From Scytalidium lignicola (Eukaryota > Ascomycota > Leotiomycetes): 64,000 nucleotides of DNA. Each line of letters begins with the position of its first letter. Within the stretch, counting starts at the first letter, position 1. The DNA is taken from assembly GCA_002812745.2 (NCBI GenBank), contig NCSJ02000201.1, positions 1 through 64,000 on the forward strand. The letters run 5' to 3'. The position numbers and the translations under genes were made by a program. The notes under the pieces are model-generated. The model had not been told where the DNA came from and did not search any database. It saw only the letters and a program-made list of their open reading frames with translations. This document shows positions 1-11,241 of the stretch, piece by piece.

Positions 1-2030
1 TTGACAAGAGTTGTTTAATAAATTAGTCTATAAGCTAGTCTAAACTTCTCTTTAAGCTTTATCTTATAATCTTATGGTTTATACTCAAGTAAAGCTGAAT
101 CATCAAGTCTTTCTATGAATAACTTCAACTATTTATAATATTCTTTAAGAATATGTTTTAAGGTTTTATCAACATAGATAACTCTTAAAGACATTGAATT
201 CCTTTCTTCCTTTAAGAAGGTAATTATACTTGTTCTCTAATTAATTATCAGATTATACTTCTTCATCCATTTAATTCTTAATATGACTTAATATGTTCTT
301 AACTTTATAATATCAAAAGATATGTTTTCTTAGTAGTTTTTACTTATTCTTATATCTAGGTTTTAAGTTTAAACATTAATATGCTTTTAAACCTTAGTAT
401 TATTTGTTAATGATATTAAGTAATTATCTCTCTTGATTCTTATGTTAAGTCTAAGTTACTTTATGATTTGTTTATTAATAAAGTTTCTTCTGACTCTTAA
501 ATCAATCAAGGCTTTTATTAGCTTTCTATATAATTTTATGTTTATATATAATAAACCTTCATTGTTCATAGAGTAGAAGTTAATGTTTCTAACATTGTCA
601 ACTGATATATTATCTTCAATTTCTAAATCTTTAACATTCTTTTAAAGTTCTTCAAATAATAATGTACATCTCTTTATAAGATTCCTTAGTCTTAGTCTAT
701 TAAGGCTTTTGTCATTCATAAATACTTATGCATCTTGTATTTATTCTATTATTTCATTTCTAAAATGTTCTCTTATTTCAATGATAAAGACATTACTTTC
801 TTCAGAAATTCTTCTTATAAAATTCAAAGAGTATATTATTACTTCTTAGTTAAACTGTTGATTAATTCTTTGTATTAGTTTATCCTCTTTTAATAATATA
901 ACAAGTAATTCTAAAGGTAGTAAATCTTCTTCTAATTCATCAATTGTTAATAAAGTTTTTACATCTTAATTAGCTTATTCAACAACAAGCTTAACAAATT
1001 CTTTTTATTCTTGTTTAGCATAATATTACTCAACTTTAAGCAATTGTTCTACTAATTTTCCTAGCCTTTAGATTTCTCCATATTATANTTTTTACTTTTA
1101 TTCTATCTTGTTAGAAAGTTATTATTAGAAGTCNTTTTTTGCCTTAAATTATATTATCCTTAGATAACATAGCTTAATCCTTCTTCTATTACTATCTAAG
1201 CATCCTTAAACATCTAGTCAAAGTCATCTTGAATTTAAGTTCTTTCTACTAGTAAGAGGAATTTGTATATTCTTCTCTTTATGACAATACTTTGAAGATT
1301 AATCTTATAAACCAGAATAAGGTCTTCAAGGTCAAGTTCTTATTCTAGGATAATTACTTCTTCTTATTATACAATTTTATAAAGTTAACTTCTATTTAAG
1401 ATTTCTCATCCTCTTAGTCCTCTTATACTGATTATTAGATAATATCTTAGGATTAACACTTCTTTAGAAATAGGATATTGTTCTATTAATATGCTCTTAA
1501 AGTTTATTAGTACAATTATCCAGATTCTACTAACTCTTAGAATTGATCTTCATCTACCTTGGTTCTTAACTTGATTATTGTCTTAAGGGTATTTTGTATG
1601 TTAAGTTCTTGTTATAAGTATAAAGTTTATTTCAAGAGTTTTTGCCATCACCATCTCATTTACATTAGTTTTAATAACATAATATGATATAATCACTAAG
1701 TCTTAGTAAACTTCTTCTTCTGAAGAGTTTCCTTCCTCATCCTTGAAGTCTTCTTCTTTAGAAGATTTTGATAAGATATTCATGATTCTTAATATTCTTA
1801 TAACTTTAACTTTTACTAATATACTTAACTTATTATTCTTCTTATAAGTATTTGTTATATATCCAGACATTTTACACTTAAAATATAACTTGTTTTTTCT
1901 TCTTTTGTTAAATTCTTCAAAGGAGATTCTAAAGGAATTCCTTTTCTTATTTTTTCCTTTGAAGTACTTTTTTTCCTTTTTTCTTNACTTTAAGGTTACT
2001 TTAAATTTAAGTTATATTTCTTATTNATAC
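1..2030 (-). mobile_element. Ty3/Gypsy family B fragment, gag C-terminus to start of reverse transcriptase (decayed)
   Basis: The reverse complement is clearly similar to the plus-strand Gypsy B at about 24,470-26,450. The nucleocapsid zinc-knuckle region at about 1,830-1,890 matches 24,590-24,660, and the first 100 bases match about 26,320-26,420, just before the reverse transcriptase. Frames are full of TAA/TAG stops and the base composition is extremely AT-rich, so no protein can be made. The element runs off the left edge. On the right it meets the end of Gypsy A at about 2,030; that junction is placed by eye to within a few tens of bases. Family assignment is firm because the match is to a copy in the same window; the protease segment is inferred from position only. 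Confidence 0.75.
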
Positions 2031-2059
2031 TCTTCTAACATTTTACTATTATTAATATT

Positions 2060-2300
2060 TTCTTATAACTCTTAAGAATCTTCTTTATTAATATATCTTT
2101 TCTAACTAATAAAGTATTTGAAAATTCCTCTTTACTATCCATAGTCTAAGATTACTTTTACTTTATATTCATTGTTTAAGTTAATAATACTTATCTTTCT
2201 TAGTTCTAAGTCATTACTCTTTTACTTCTTATACAACTTAAGGGTAAAGATAAGGAAAACAAGGTAAATGTAAATCTACTTTAACATATTTAACTTATAA
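2060..2300 (-). pseudogene. Chromodomain at the C-terminus of Gypsy A polyprotein
   Basis: One frame reads NNEYKVKVILDYG, then after two stops continues with a KYFI-stop-K segment and an NKEDS-stop-EL segment. This is the pattern of a chromodomain, in which an aromatic-rich strand is followed by a W-K-G turn and an E-x-x-W-E-P helix start; the Trp codons are now stops. Immediately upstream is the LVFLIFTLKLY segment that links integrase and chromodomain in chromoviruses. Such domains steer integration toward methylated histone H3 chromatin. No function is possible in this copy. Confidence 0.7.
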
Positions 2301-2863
2301 GCAAGGCTATAATCTCTTATTACCTTTGTTATTTTCCAAGGCCTTAAGTATTTGTCAGTGAACTTGTAATAAAGTCATTATTGCTTGATATAAGCAGTAA
2401 AGACTAATACCTAATCCTCAAGGTTAAAAAACTTTAATATTCAATGTTAGTTGTACTATTTCTTATAAAGTTTCTGAGTATGTTGAAGTAGACTTATAAT
2501 CTTGTTATGACTTTCTTATAACTCTTCAACTCTCTTAGTAGTTGCTAACACTTTAAAAGGAGGCTTTCTACTAGCTAGCCTTAACTTTGTTAGTCCTTAT
2601 AGTTTGTATTCTATGAGGGCTTTTACAAAGGACATCTGTATAATGGAATGTTATGAAGTGTTGTAAACATACTTTACTAAGTATAGCTTAATTGTCTAAT
2701 CATCCTGAGTAAAGGAGTAATAGACTTATAAGTAATATTCTAAGTTTTGGTTTTAACATTCAGTTTAACCATTAGTTTGGGGATGCTATACAGTACTTAT
2801 CCACCTCTTTATTGTTAGGTAATAGTAAAAGGATACCTAGAACTTACTCCTGAATCAAGTATC

Positions 2864-3103
2864 TCAATCAGATATTATACCCTTAAATAGACTAAACAGT
2901 TGGACAATATAATATAACAACAACTTAATAACTCTATTAGCACTAATACACTCAGTAATAAGGATATAAATCAAGTATTTGGTGAACTTACAAACTACTA
3001 TTAAAATAATATTATATTCTTTATCTTTGAAGGAAGTAGAAGGTAGTAATTTAATGATGAAATCCATTGAGATTTCTTCAAAAGGTCTAGTTGGTATCAG
3101 CAA
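2864..3103 (-). pseudogene. Integrase catalytic-core remnant of Gypsy A
   Basis: An uninterrupted 79-codon stretch carries the retroviral-type integrase signature RPFEEISMDFIIKLLPST followed by YNIILIVVCKFTKYLIYI and ends at IISD. The D of MDFI and the D of IISD match the first two residues of the DDE triad. The third residue (E) lies farther downstream in a decayed part. It is the longest open piece of this element, which otherwise contains many stops. Confidence 0.8.
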
Positions 3104-4439
3104 AGATGTTAACTTATTATAAGGTAGATAGTATCTTAGCTTAGTTCTTTAACAAATAGTATAAGTAGAAATGTACTTCTTAATGTCTTTTTGCAAACTA
3201 TTCTAATAATAATAGTTAACTAACTATTTCAAAACTTTAATAATACTTAGATGTTTACTAGTAAGAGTATTATAGAAAGTATTTAACAGTTCAATCTTTA
3301 ATAAGTAGTTATCAAGGATATAAATATATCCTTAATATCTTAAAAGCTTATTATCTCCTAATGCTCAGAGGTTACACCTTAAGACTCTAGTAATAGATTA
3401 CTTATTACATTACTACTTCTATTCTTTGTTAACAACAAAAGCATCCTTCTGTTATGCCTTATAAATAACATCTGCAAAGTTAAGTAACAAGTCCTCCAGT
3501 GTTGTTACAGCTTTAGCCCTTTTAACCTACGCCAAAAGAACATATAATTCATGACTTATAACTTTAACAACAATATTATCCTGGAAAGACATAATACTCT
3601 GAGTACTTTCAAGTTCAGTTGTCACAAAGTTGTTAAGCTCTTACAACTGATTAACAAGGTCCTGACTGTCTAGTAAAATGAGTTCAGTTGTCAAGGAATC
3701 TACTTCCTCTGACTAGTCAACAAGACCTTGACCTAACAATAAGCTCATAAGTTCTTTACTGCCTACATTCGACGTTTATAAGAACTTACTAAGAAAACTT
3801 GGTAATAACTCTTAACATGTTGTTATAGTGCTAGTTGTATCTTGTAGATTAAGTCTTCTTGACAACCTATCAACAAGATTTTAAGAGCCTAGTCTATACT
3901 CAATCTTAAAATCATATCTAGACAATTCTTATAATCAATGAGCTTGCTTACTGTTCAGCTACAGTTTAGAAGCAAGGTAATGATAGTTCAAGTAGTCAGT
4001 CAAAACTTCAACAAGATATTGTATATACAACAAGTAATGTCTCCATGTCCTAAAAGCCTTTATAATAACTAACAACTCAGCATTTAGGATACTATAATAT
4101 AGCTTAGCCCCTTTCAACTTCTTCAATATATATACAATAAAGTACTAGCATCCTTCTTACAATTAAGTTATAATCATACTAACCACAAAATCCAAAGTAT
4201 TTGTCTCCAACCTAGTAAGTAACTTCAAGTTATAATAACACAATAACAAAGCAGTTATGAACAAGACATACATCTTCATAAATACTTCTTATTATAAAAG
4301 AGTTAACTAGAAGGTTAACAAATGTCCTTTCTTCAGTATATTTATTAATAATACAATAACCTTTGAATAACCTTTGATAAACTAATAATAAAACTTAATA
4401 AAGCCAAGAAAGATCTATATGTCTTTTACACTTTTAAGT

Positions 4440-4690
4440 TTTAGCCACTCAACAATAATTATAACATGTTCTTTCTTTATGCTTATGCCTTTAAAGGTAA
4501 TTATAAAGCTTAAAAAGATGATTGTCTAAGAATAAAATATATATTTCTCCAGGTTTACATAAAGGCCTTATTATTATAACTTAACTAGTACATTATAAAC
4601 AGCTTACACATATAACTCCTTGTCCTTTATATAAATCAAAATATCATCAAGGTATACAATGCAAATAACATCGACTAAACTTACTAATGC
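4440..4690 (-). pseudogene. Reverse transcriptase remnant of Gypsy A
   Basis: The minus strand reads VICIVYLDDILIYIKDKE, the palm-domain active site with the two catalytic aspartates, followed by a VNLEKYIF segment and then by a VKDI-stop-IFLGFIKFYY segment typical of Ty3/Gypsy reverse transcriptase just before RNase H. Several in-frame TAA and TAG codons interrupt it. The rest of the reverse transcriptase domain to about 5,200 is too decayed to delimit. Confidence 0.7.
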
Positions 4691-6599
4691 TTAGTTAATA
4701 TATATCTAGAAGGTAGTTAGTATATTTAAAAGTCTAAATAATATAATAAGATATTCAAAGTATCTATACTTAATTCTAAACACTGTCTTCTACTTATCTC
4801 CTTCATAGATGCATATCCAATAGTAAGCATCTTTCAAATCTAACTTAGTAAAGTATTTAGCTTTAGATAATCAACTAATGATTTCTAAAATTAAGAGTAA
4901 TACAATATAATTCTTCTTAGTAATCTTATTTAATCCTTGGTAATTAACACAAAGTCATAACTTACCTTTTAGCTTAGGTATAAACAAAATAAGAACTCTT
5001 ATTAGACTAATCAAGGATTAAATCCATCCTTTTTNATATAATAACTTCTAAGTAATCACAAAGTATTACAAGCTCATCTTCAGTTAAAGTATAAATAAAT
5101 CCTCAAGGTAAAGTTTGTCCTTCTTCTAGGTTGATACAATACTCTAAAAAGGTATAAGGGGGCAGAATTCTAGTTAAGTCTATATTAAAGATATTCAAGT
5201 AATCATCATATTCTGATAATATAACAGGTTGTATTCTACCAACTTCCTTACTAGTATCCTCTTATGTATCTAAAGAAGTAAGAATTGTTCTAACCAAAAT
5301 TACAACACACTTAACTACATAGCTAGCTTTTCAAAGTTGTCTTTTTGTAATAATCAATAATAAGTACTACTCTTGAAGAGGAAATACTCAAGTGTTTTCT
5401 TTATAACAAATAACTCACAACTTTACATTATCATACTACAGCTTTCCTAATACAATTTTNATATCCATTAAACTTAACTACTATAAAATTATAACATTCT
5501 GTCTTCTTAAGTCCTCAACTATTAATAATACAAGTCATAATATCCAAAGTTCCATAAGTAAGAACATTTTGTCCATAAAGCTGTCTTATTACTAAGTACT
5601 AACTAACCTCCTTCATTACTTCGTCTAATAAGAGGCAACAATATACAATATTCAAATCTGACCTTGTATCTAATAAAGTTATCCTCATTATTCATTTCCT
5701 TTCAAGTTAAAGAGAAACTCTTGCTTTTAACCATCTTAAAAGGTGTTTGTCTTCTTATTAGGCAACTGCTACTCTCTTACCTAATAACATGGTATTTATA
5801 TCAGATGTCTAAGGGCAATTACTAGCATAATAACCTAATTTCTTATACTGATAACATTAGACCTCAGAAAGCAGTAATCTAGCAACTCCTCCTCTCTTTG
5901 TTACTAGTTAGTCACTAAGAGGAACAGCATTAACAATCGTTACTTTTTATACTAAAGGAGTCTGATTTACTTAAGACATACTTGAAATCTTACTTGTCTA
6001 ACTTATTCATCCACTTCAGTTTCCTAGTTAATTAGTTATAATTACACTTCTTGTCATAATGCTACTTCCTTAAGTTGTAATCAACATTTCAGCCTTTCAT
6101 ACTATACTGATCAACTTTGTTTTAATGGTTAGTATACTCTAAGATATAATTTGCTTTCTCAACTCTAGTTAAAGTTTGTCTAAGAGGCTATACACTTAAT
6201 ACCCCTCAAGTAAGTACTTTAGTAATTCCAACTCAATATTCTCATAATTGTCTAAAAAAGAATTGAATTTCTAGTCTGGTTTTTGTTTAAGATAATACAA
6301 CTTCATGATAACTTCGAAGATACAGATAAGGCTATCTGAGATGTTACTCTTCAAGAATTCCTCTATTTTGTCCTAACAAATATAATTATAACAATTCTGC
6401 TAAATGTCCATAACATAAGTAATCCAATGTCTTTTGATAATGCTTTCTAGTATATTACTAGTGTACATAACTCTTTAAAGCTTAGTACTTAATTCTTAGA
6501 TTATAACAAATCAAGAGTATAATTTAAAGAGGAAAGTATAGAGTTTATTTTAATTAGTCCTCTTGTATTTCAAGGCAAGGAGTTGTAATTTCCTTTAAA

Positions 6600-6942
6600 T
6601 CTTACTACTTGGTTGTTAATAAGGTTTAGCATAGTGATTTGTCCTAGTAGTTAGTATATCTTATGCAAAATCATAAATAAGAGCTTCTCCCCTCTCAAGA
6701 GCTTGTAAGTAAGTTCTCTTCTTTTCAAGGTAGTCTTGTTGTTGCTTAGTTACGATTCTCCTGTCTAGTTCTTCCTTTGACAACGAAATAAAACTTCTTG
6801 AAATGGGTGCTGGAGAAGAAGGCAAAGGTGGATCAGGCAACGGTGACTCCTCTTGTTGTAGTATTACTGAGCTGGTAGAGGGGAATTATGACCCTTTTGC
6901 TTTTCCTTATTGTGAAGCTTGAGTTCGACAAGTCTTAACCAT
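6600..6942 (-). pseudogene. N-terminal gag remnant of Gypsy A
   Basis: From an ATG at 6,942 the frame begins MVKTCRTQASQ, then stops, and continues through a Pro/Ser-rich stretch into a charged helix-forming region (SKEELDRRIVTKQQQ). This arrangement is usual for the start of fungal Gypsy gag proteins. Only a few stops occur in the first 150 bases, and GC content here is clearly higher than in the remainder of the element. It sits 29 bases downstream of the LTR end. Confidence 0.6.
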
Positions 6943-6970
6943 CCTGATTCTCAACAGTCCACGTACCCTT

Positions 6971-7257
6971 TGTTAGGAGAGAGAGATTAATATATCAGGG
7001 GTATCCATATGTAAAGTGAAGAGAGATTAGGAGGCTGAAACATAATAGGAGACTAGTAATGAGATAGCAGTTGGTTAAGTATAGATTCGCTCTAAAACTC
7101 GGTGCTCTTCCAAAATTACAAGATTGATCTCTGACTCCTGTCAAAGAGAAGGGGAAAACCCCCTCTTTATAGACGGGAGTCAGCAGCTAAGGAGCGGCTA
7201 GGACTCAGACCCCTATCCTTCCTCCCTTCACGTGATTAGCCCACTAAGGACTTGACA
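6971..7257 (-). repeat. 5' LTR of Gypsy A (287 bp)
   Basis: On the minus strand this segment begins TGTCAAGTCC and ends CTCTCCTAACA, the TG...CA ends of an LTR. It contains a TATAAA box in CGTCTATAAAGAGGG at about 7,170 and lies directly upstream of the gag start. A run of four to five G/C pairs flanks the TATA box on both sides (GGGGG and CCCC). Its base composition is much less AT-rich than the element body. No second copy is present in the window, so the borders rest on the terminal dinucleotides and position. Confidence 0.6.
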
Positions 7258-7878
7258 TATATTCCTTGTAAGAAGATAATTATAACATCAGAATTAACAA
7301 AATTATTTTTATAGTATATTGTCAAAGATTTTAATACTTTAAAAAGTATAATCTTAAACTAAGAACCTTAATTTACTAACAAGTTTTAAGCCTCCTTATA
7401 TTTTTACTTATAAGTATNAAAAACATTTATTAACAACGTTTTACCCTTAAAGTAACAAACAAACAAAAGTTCAAAATCAAACATTAGAACATTATTTACA
7501 AGTATTCTGTTCATACAAACAAAACAACTAAGTATTAAAGTTAACTCTTATAGAATTTACATATAATAATAATATTCATAATATTACTAACATAATTCTC
7601 TTCCATAATATATATAGTTATAACCTTAAGATCCAAGTCAACATTAAGGATAATATTATAAAGAAAAGAGTAATTATTATACAAAAAAGGATAAAAATAT
7701 TACAAAAAGNAAAAAAAAGTAATAACAAAGTAATAATNAAAAAACTATAAAAGCATNAAAAGAAGTATTATAACNAAAAAACAAAAAACTAATAACATTT
7801 AAAATAAGTAATTTTATAATAATATTCATGAAAAATCTACAACAACAAAGACTTAACAAGAAGTTATCAGATTAATAT
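7258..7878. other. AT-rich spacer without recognisable feature
   Basis: About 620 bases of very AT-rich sequence between the Gypsy A LTR and the first recognisable codons of Gypsy C. It may be decayed integrase-coding sequence of Gypsy C, but no motif can be read in any frame. Confidence 0.5.
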
Positions 7879-7943
7879 CTAGGACTATTAGAAATAATTT
7901 AAATTACAAGTAATAACCTTATATATAAGTTAAAGTTACCCTT

Positions 7944-8250
7944 TAAAATAAGAGTATACTTAATCTTTTACATATCCTTCCTTAAACTATACTATTATAA
8001 ATTTAGTATAACATTAAAGTTCTTAAAAGAAAAGACTGTTAATAGTAAAAACAAGTAAGAAGTTAAAGCTATTTTAGATTATAAAGTTAAGAAGAATAAA
8101 ACTTAACAATACTTTATAAAGTAAAAAGAATTCTTATCAGTAAAAGATATTTAAGAGTTACTAAAATACTTACAAAATGTTATAAAGAAGCTTGAAGAGT
8201 ATAAAAAACAGTATAAACAATTACTTATAAAAGAAGTAACCTCCTCAAAA
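7944..8250 (+). pseudogene. Chromodomain of Gypsy C
   Basis: One frame gives KIRVYLIFYISLLKLYYYK, the degenerate form of the P-V-F-H-x-S-L-L-x-P linker, followed by EVKAILDYKVKKNKT, a QYFIK segment, KEFLSVKDI and a YLQNVIKKLEEYKKQYKQ helix. This matches a chromodomain with its carboxy-terminal helix. Conserved tryptophans are replaced by stops. The codon order is unbroken over roughly 100 codons apart from those stops, so no frameshift has occurred. Confidence 0.75.
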
Positions 8251-10234
8251 TCAATATAACAGAAAGTTATAAGAAAAAGGGGTAAAAAGCNAAAAAAGGT
8301 TGAATTAAGACTAAAATGCTTGAAGGCAAAAAGTTATCTACTTAATAATAATACTTATAAATACTCTTATACTTATACTTCTTCTTCTTTAACAAAAGGT
8401 TATTACTCCTTTTACTACCTCTACTATTACTATTACTATCTTTACTATTATTACCATCATTATTAATAAGGCTACTAAGCTAAATAAAAGAGGTTATAAA
8501 CCTATTATCTTTAAACTAAAGATAATACCTTGAAGAAGTNAAAAAGAAGATCAAGTACAAGGCTAATAAAGAGTATTGTACTAAAGACTAAGACTAAAAT
8601 AAGTATTATTAACTCAAAACACTTGTTAATAGAACAAACAAGACAATAACAAAGAGTAACAAAGATATTACCTTTTTATACTCTTAAAAGACAAGAGCAA
8701 GTAAGATAATAAACTAAAGAGATAAAAGAACTATCATTATTATTATTATTTAACTCTTCTAACTTACTTAACTTAATATCCTCTGAAGAGAATATATCTT
8801 TGTTAGAGGATATGTTATCATTAAAGAGATTTACTTGCAAAACATCAACAATGTATTAACTAAAAAAAAAAAAGAAGAAAAAATACTTATTATCTTTTGA
8901 ATAATATTATTTAAAGCTTTAAAGTAATTATTAACATTCTTCAAGATCTTATCAATTATACTTAACTTATCACTATCCATCTTTTCCTTCTTAATTTCCT
9001 AGTAAAACATATTCTTAATGTATTTGGTATATTCATATTATACTACTTGAAGAGCAATAACAGTTATAATATTACTTACTATTACTTGGTCAACGAGTTA
9101 AAACAATTTATTCATATAATAATAATACNTTTTTAAGAACTTTTCTACACTTTTTATACTTATAAATATACTCTTCATACTTATTATTAATTTATAAAGT
9201 AAAATACTTAAGGTTAGGTTAAGTAAATAAAGACTTACTATATTATAAGTAACAAAGATATATAAGNTTTTTTACATTTCTTAACCATAATAAGTTAATT
9301 ATATATTAGTTGAAAAGTTAACAAAGATAAACAAAGGAAACTTACTTGAAAGTTAAGAGATCTAACAAGAAAGATTACAAAAGTTAGTCAAAAAAGCTCT
9401 TAATACATCAAAGGAAAGAAGAATAAAAAAGNAAAAGAAGTAAAGTACTTATATAATCATAACTAAAAACAAAGAATAATAGACAATAAAATAAGTATTT
9501 GTATAATATTATTCAAAGCTTAACTTTAAACTTCAAAGAATTAAAGAAGAAGAAAACTTATCTTGTAAAGATAATAGATAAGGTAATGAAGAGAGAAAAG
9601 AAGGAGAAAAGAAATAATAAAAAGAGTTTATATAAACCTTTAAAAACACTAGTAATTGTACATTGTACTTTGCTTATTTAAGAACTCCAGAATATTTACT
9701 AATCTTTACTTAATTCTATGATAATCTGAGAATTACTTTACAAGATTATTATATTAAGAAAACACTTATATTTAATCATAATCAAAAAGCTTAGTATTAA
9801 GAATAACTTCATATTTACTATGTTTAAGCATTTTGTGTTTACTTTGTTTGACTTTACATTATTAACAACAAAAGGAAATAAGGAAAATACTAGATCTTCA
9901 CCTAAGACTTACATTCCTTCAGAAGGACTAAAAGAGTTAACAATCAAAAGGCATAAGAGAAATAGTAAAGTTATGTTTATACACATATATAAAGCTTATT
10001 ATTAGCATAAAAGACTTATATATTATAACATCAAAAGGATACTAAAGAAGTATATTAACTTAGAAGTATTATAACATCAAGCTACTAAATAAAGACATTA
10101 TTTTAAGACTTTCACATTTGAAAGAAGCATAAGATTCAAGAATAATCTTTATATTTGTAGACCTCAAAAGAGATACTAGAGGACACCAAGGGCTTGTAAC
10201 TCTTAAGGACAAGAGCCTTAAGAGAGGAGGATAA

Positions 10235-10478
10235 TGTTAGAGCCTAGATCACAAAGCTTAAAAAGCACACATAGTGCACTAAGCACATAAACAGAATATT
10301 AAGATAAAAGCTTACTTTGAGAGTACACAAGACCTGACATATATAAGGGTAACCTAAGTAACCATTATAATTTGGATTCTTTAGGAATTAGTTTAAAGAA
10401 TAGAACAAGCTTAATTATTGATGCTACCACCTCCCTGATTATGATTCACTGTTTCCACCCCAGACTCAGTCCATAACA
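10235..10478 (+). repeat. 3' LTR of Gypsy C (244 bp)
   Basis: Begins TGTTAGAGCC right after a purine tract and a polyprotein stop codon, and ends AGTCCATAACA. Terminal TG/CA dinucleotides are present. The next base already belongs to a Copia RNase H remnant, so flanking target duplication cannot be identified. No partner LTR is in the window. Confidence 0.55.
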
Positions 10479-11031
10479 TTACGATTATCTTATTAAGTTA
10501 AGAATTATACAAGAAAAGTACTTGATAATCAACATAATATACTTCTGCTAAGCTTACAAGCAACAAGAGATTGCAAAAGTTAAATGAATACAAGGAATTA
10601 CAAATCCAGTTGATTTCATAACTAAGGAAAAGTCTTCAAACACTTTAAAGTAATTGGTAAATACAAATAAATTACAATTGGAAGTAGTAGAATAAGTAGA
10701 ACATGGAGGAAATAACAACAAAGTTTGAGCAATAGCTTAAAGTTAAGCTCAAATAAGCAATTAGCATGTGATCAGGAGAAAATAGTAGATTTGAGCTTTT
10801 TAAGCTTTTGTACGATAGTTTAGCAATTTTCAGAGTAGTTCTAGTGTTGGTGGATTAGTTATGTATGGACATGATCAGTCACATGCTAGCTAATCCTAAT
10901 TAAGTAGTAAGGAGTTGTAGCCTTAAGCTACAACTCCACCTCACTACCTTTACAATCGATCAACCATCAACACAATTAGTATATCACCTATAAAGTGACG
11001 TACTACGTGTTATATTAGTAGTGTACCGACA
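10479..11031 (+). mobile_element. Ty1/Copia 3' end: RNase H tail and LTR
   Basis: Directly after the Gypsy C LTR one frame reads a stretch ending QEIAKVK, stop, IQGITNPVDFITKEKSSN, the C-terminal motif of Copia RNase H (N-P-A-D-x-x-T-K). A 187-bp LTR follows at 10,845-11,031, beginning TGTTGGTGGATTAG and ending GTGTACCGACA. It contains an 11-bp inverted repeat (GTTGTAGCCTT and AAGGCTACAAC, seen as ggagttgtagccttaagc then tacaactcc). The rest of the element is absent from this side. Confidence 0.65.
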
Positions 11032-11241
11032 CTTAATTATATTTTGAATTATATATAACTTTGAAATNAAAAGAACAACTTCTTATATATTATGTTTGTA
11101 TATTGTATTTTAGTATTATAAAATTATATTTAGTATTATACTACTATTATAATAAAATTCTTTTTTAATAATTATGTGTTATATTGTCAAACAAAGTATA
11201 TAATTATGTTTGAACATTAGTAAACTTAAGCTAAGTGTAAT
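11032..11241. other. Short AT-rich spacer
   Basis: About 210 bases of AT-rich sequence between the Copia LTR and the LINE ORF1 remnant; nothing recognisable. Confidence 0.5.

Larger units (their letters stand above)
2031..7257 (-). mobile_element. Ty3/Gypsy chromovirus-type retrotransposon A (decayed, 3' LTR missing)
   Basis: On the minus strand the order is 5' LTR, gag, reverse transcriptase, integrase, chromodomain, as in chromodomain-bearing Gypsy elements. Recognisable parts are a gag start at 6,942, a reverse transcriptase active-site motif YLDDIL at about 4,650, an integrase core at 2,864-3,103 and a chromodomain at about 2,060-2,300. Most glutamine and tryptophan positions have become stop codons. 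The element ends without a 3' LTR where it meets a fragment of family B, so the 3' end was lost or replaced. Confidence 0.8.
7879..10478 (+). mobile_element. Ty3/Gypsy retrotransposon C, 3' portion with chromodomain and 3' LTR
   Basis: The recognisable part starts in the linker between integrase and chromodomain, passes through a chromodomain (7,944-8,250) and continues for nearly 2 kb of decayed sequence to a polypurine tract (GAGAGGAGG at about 10,222) and an LTR at 10,235. In the last 150 bases one frame reads GLVTLKDKSLKRGG and stops just before the LTR, the usual end of fungal Gypsy polyproteins. The 5' two thirds (gag, reverse transcriptase, integrase core) are missing, cut off near the Gypsy A LTR. 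Confidence 0.65.
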
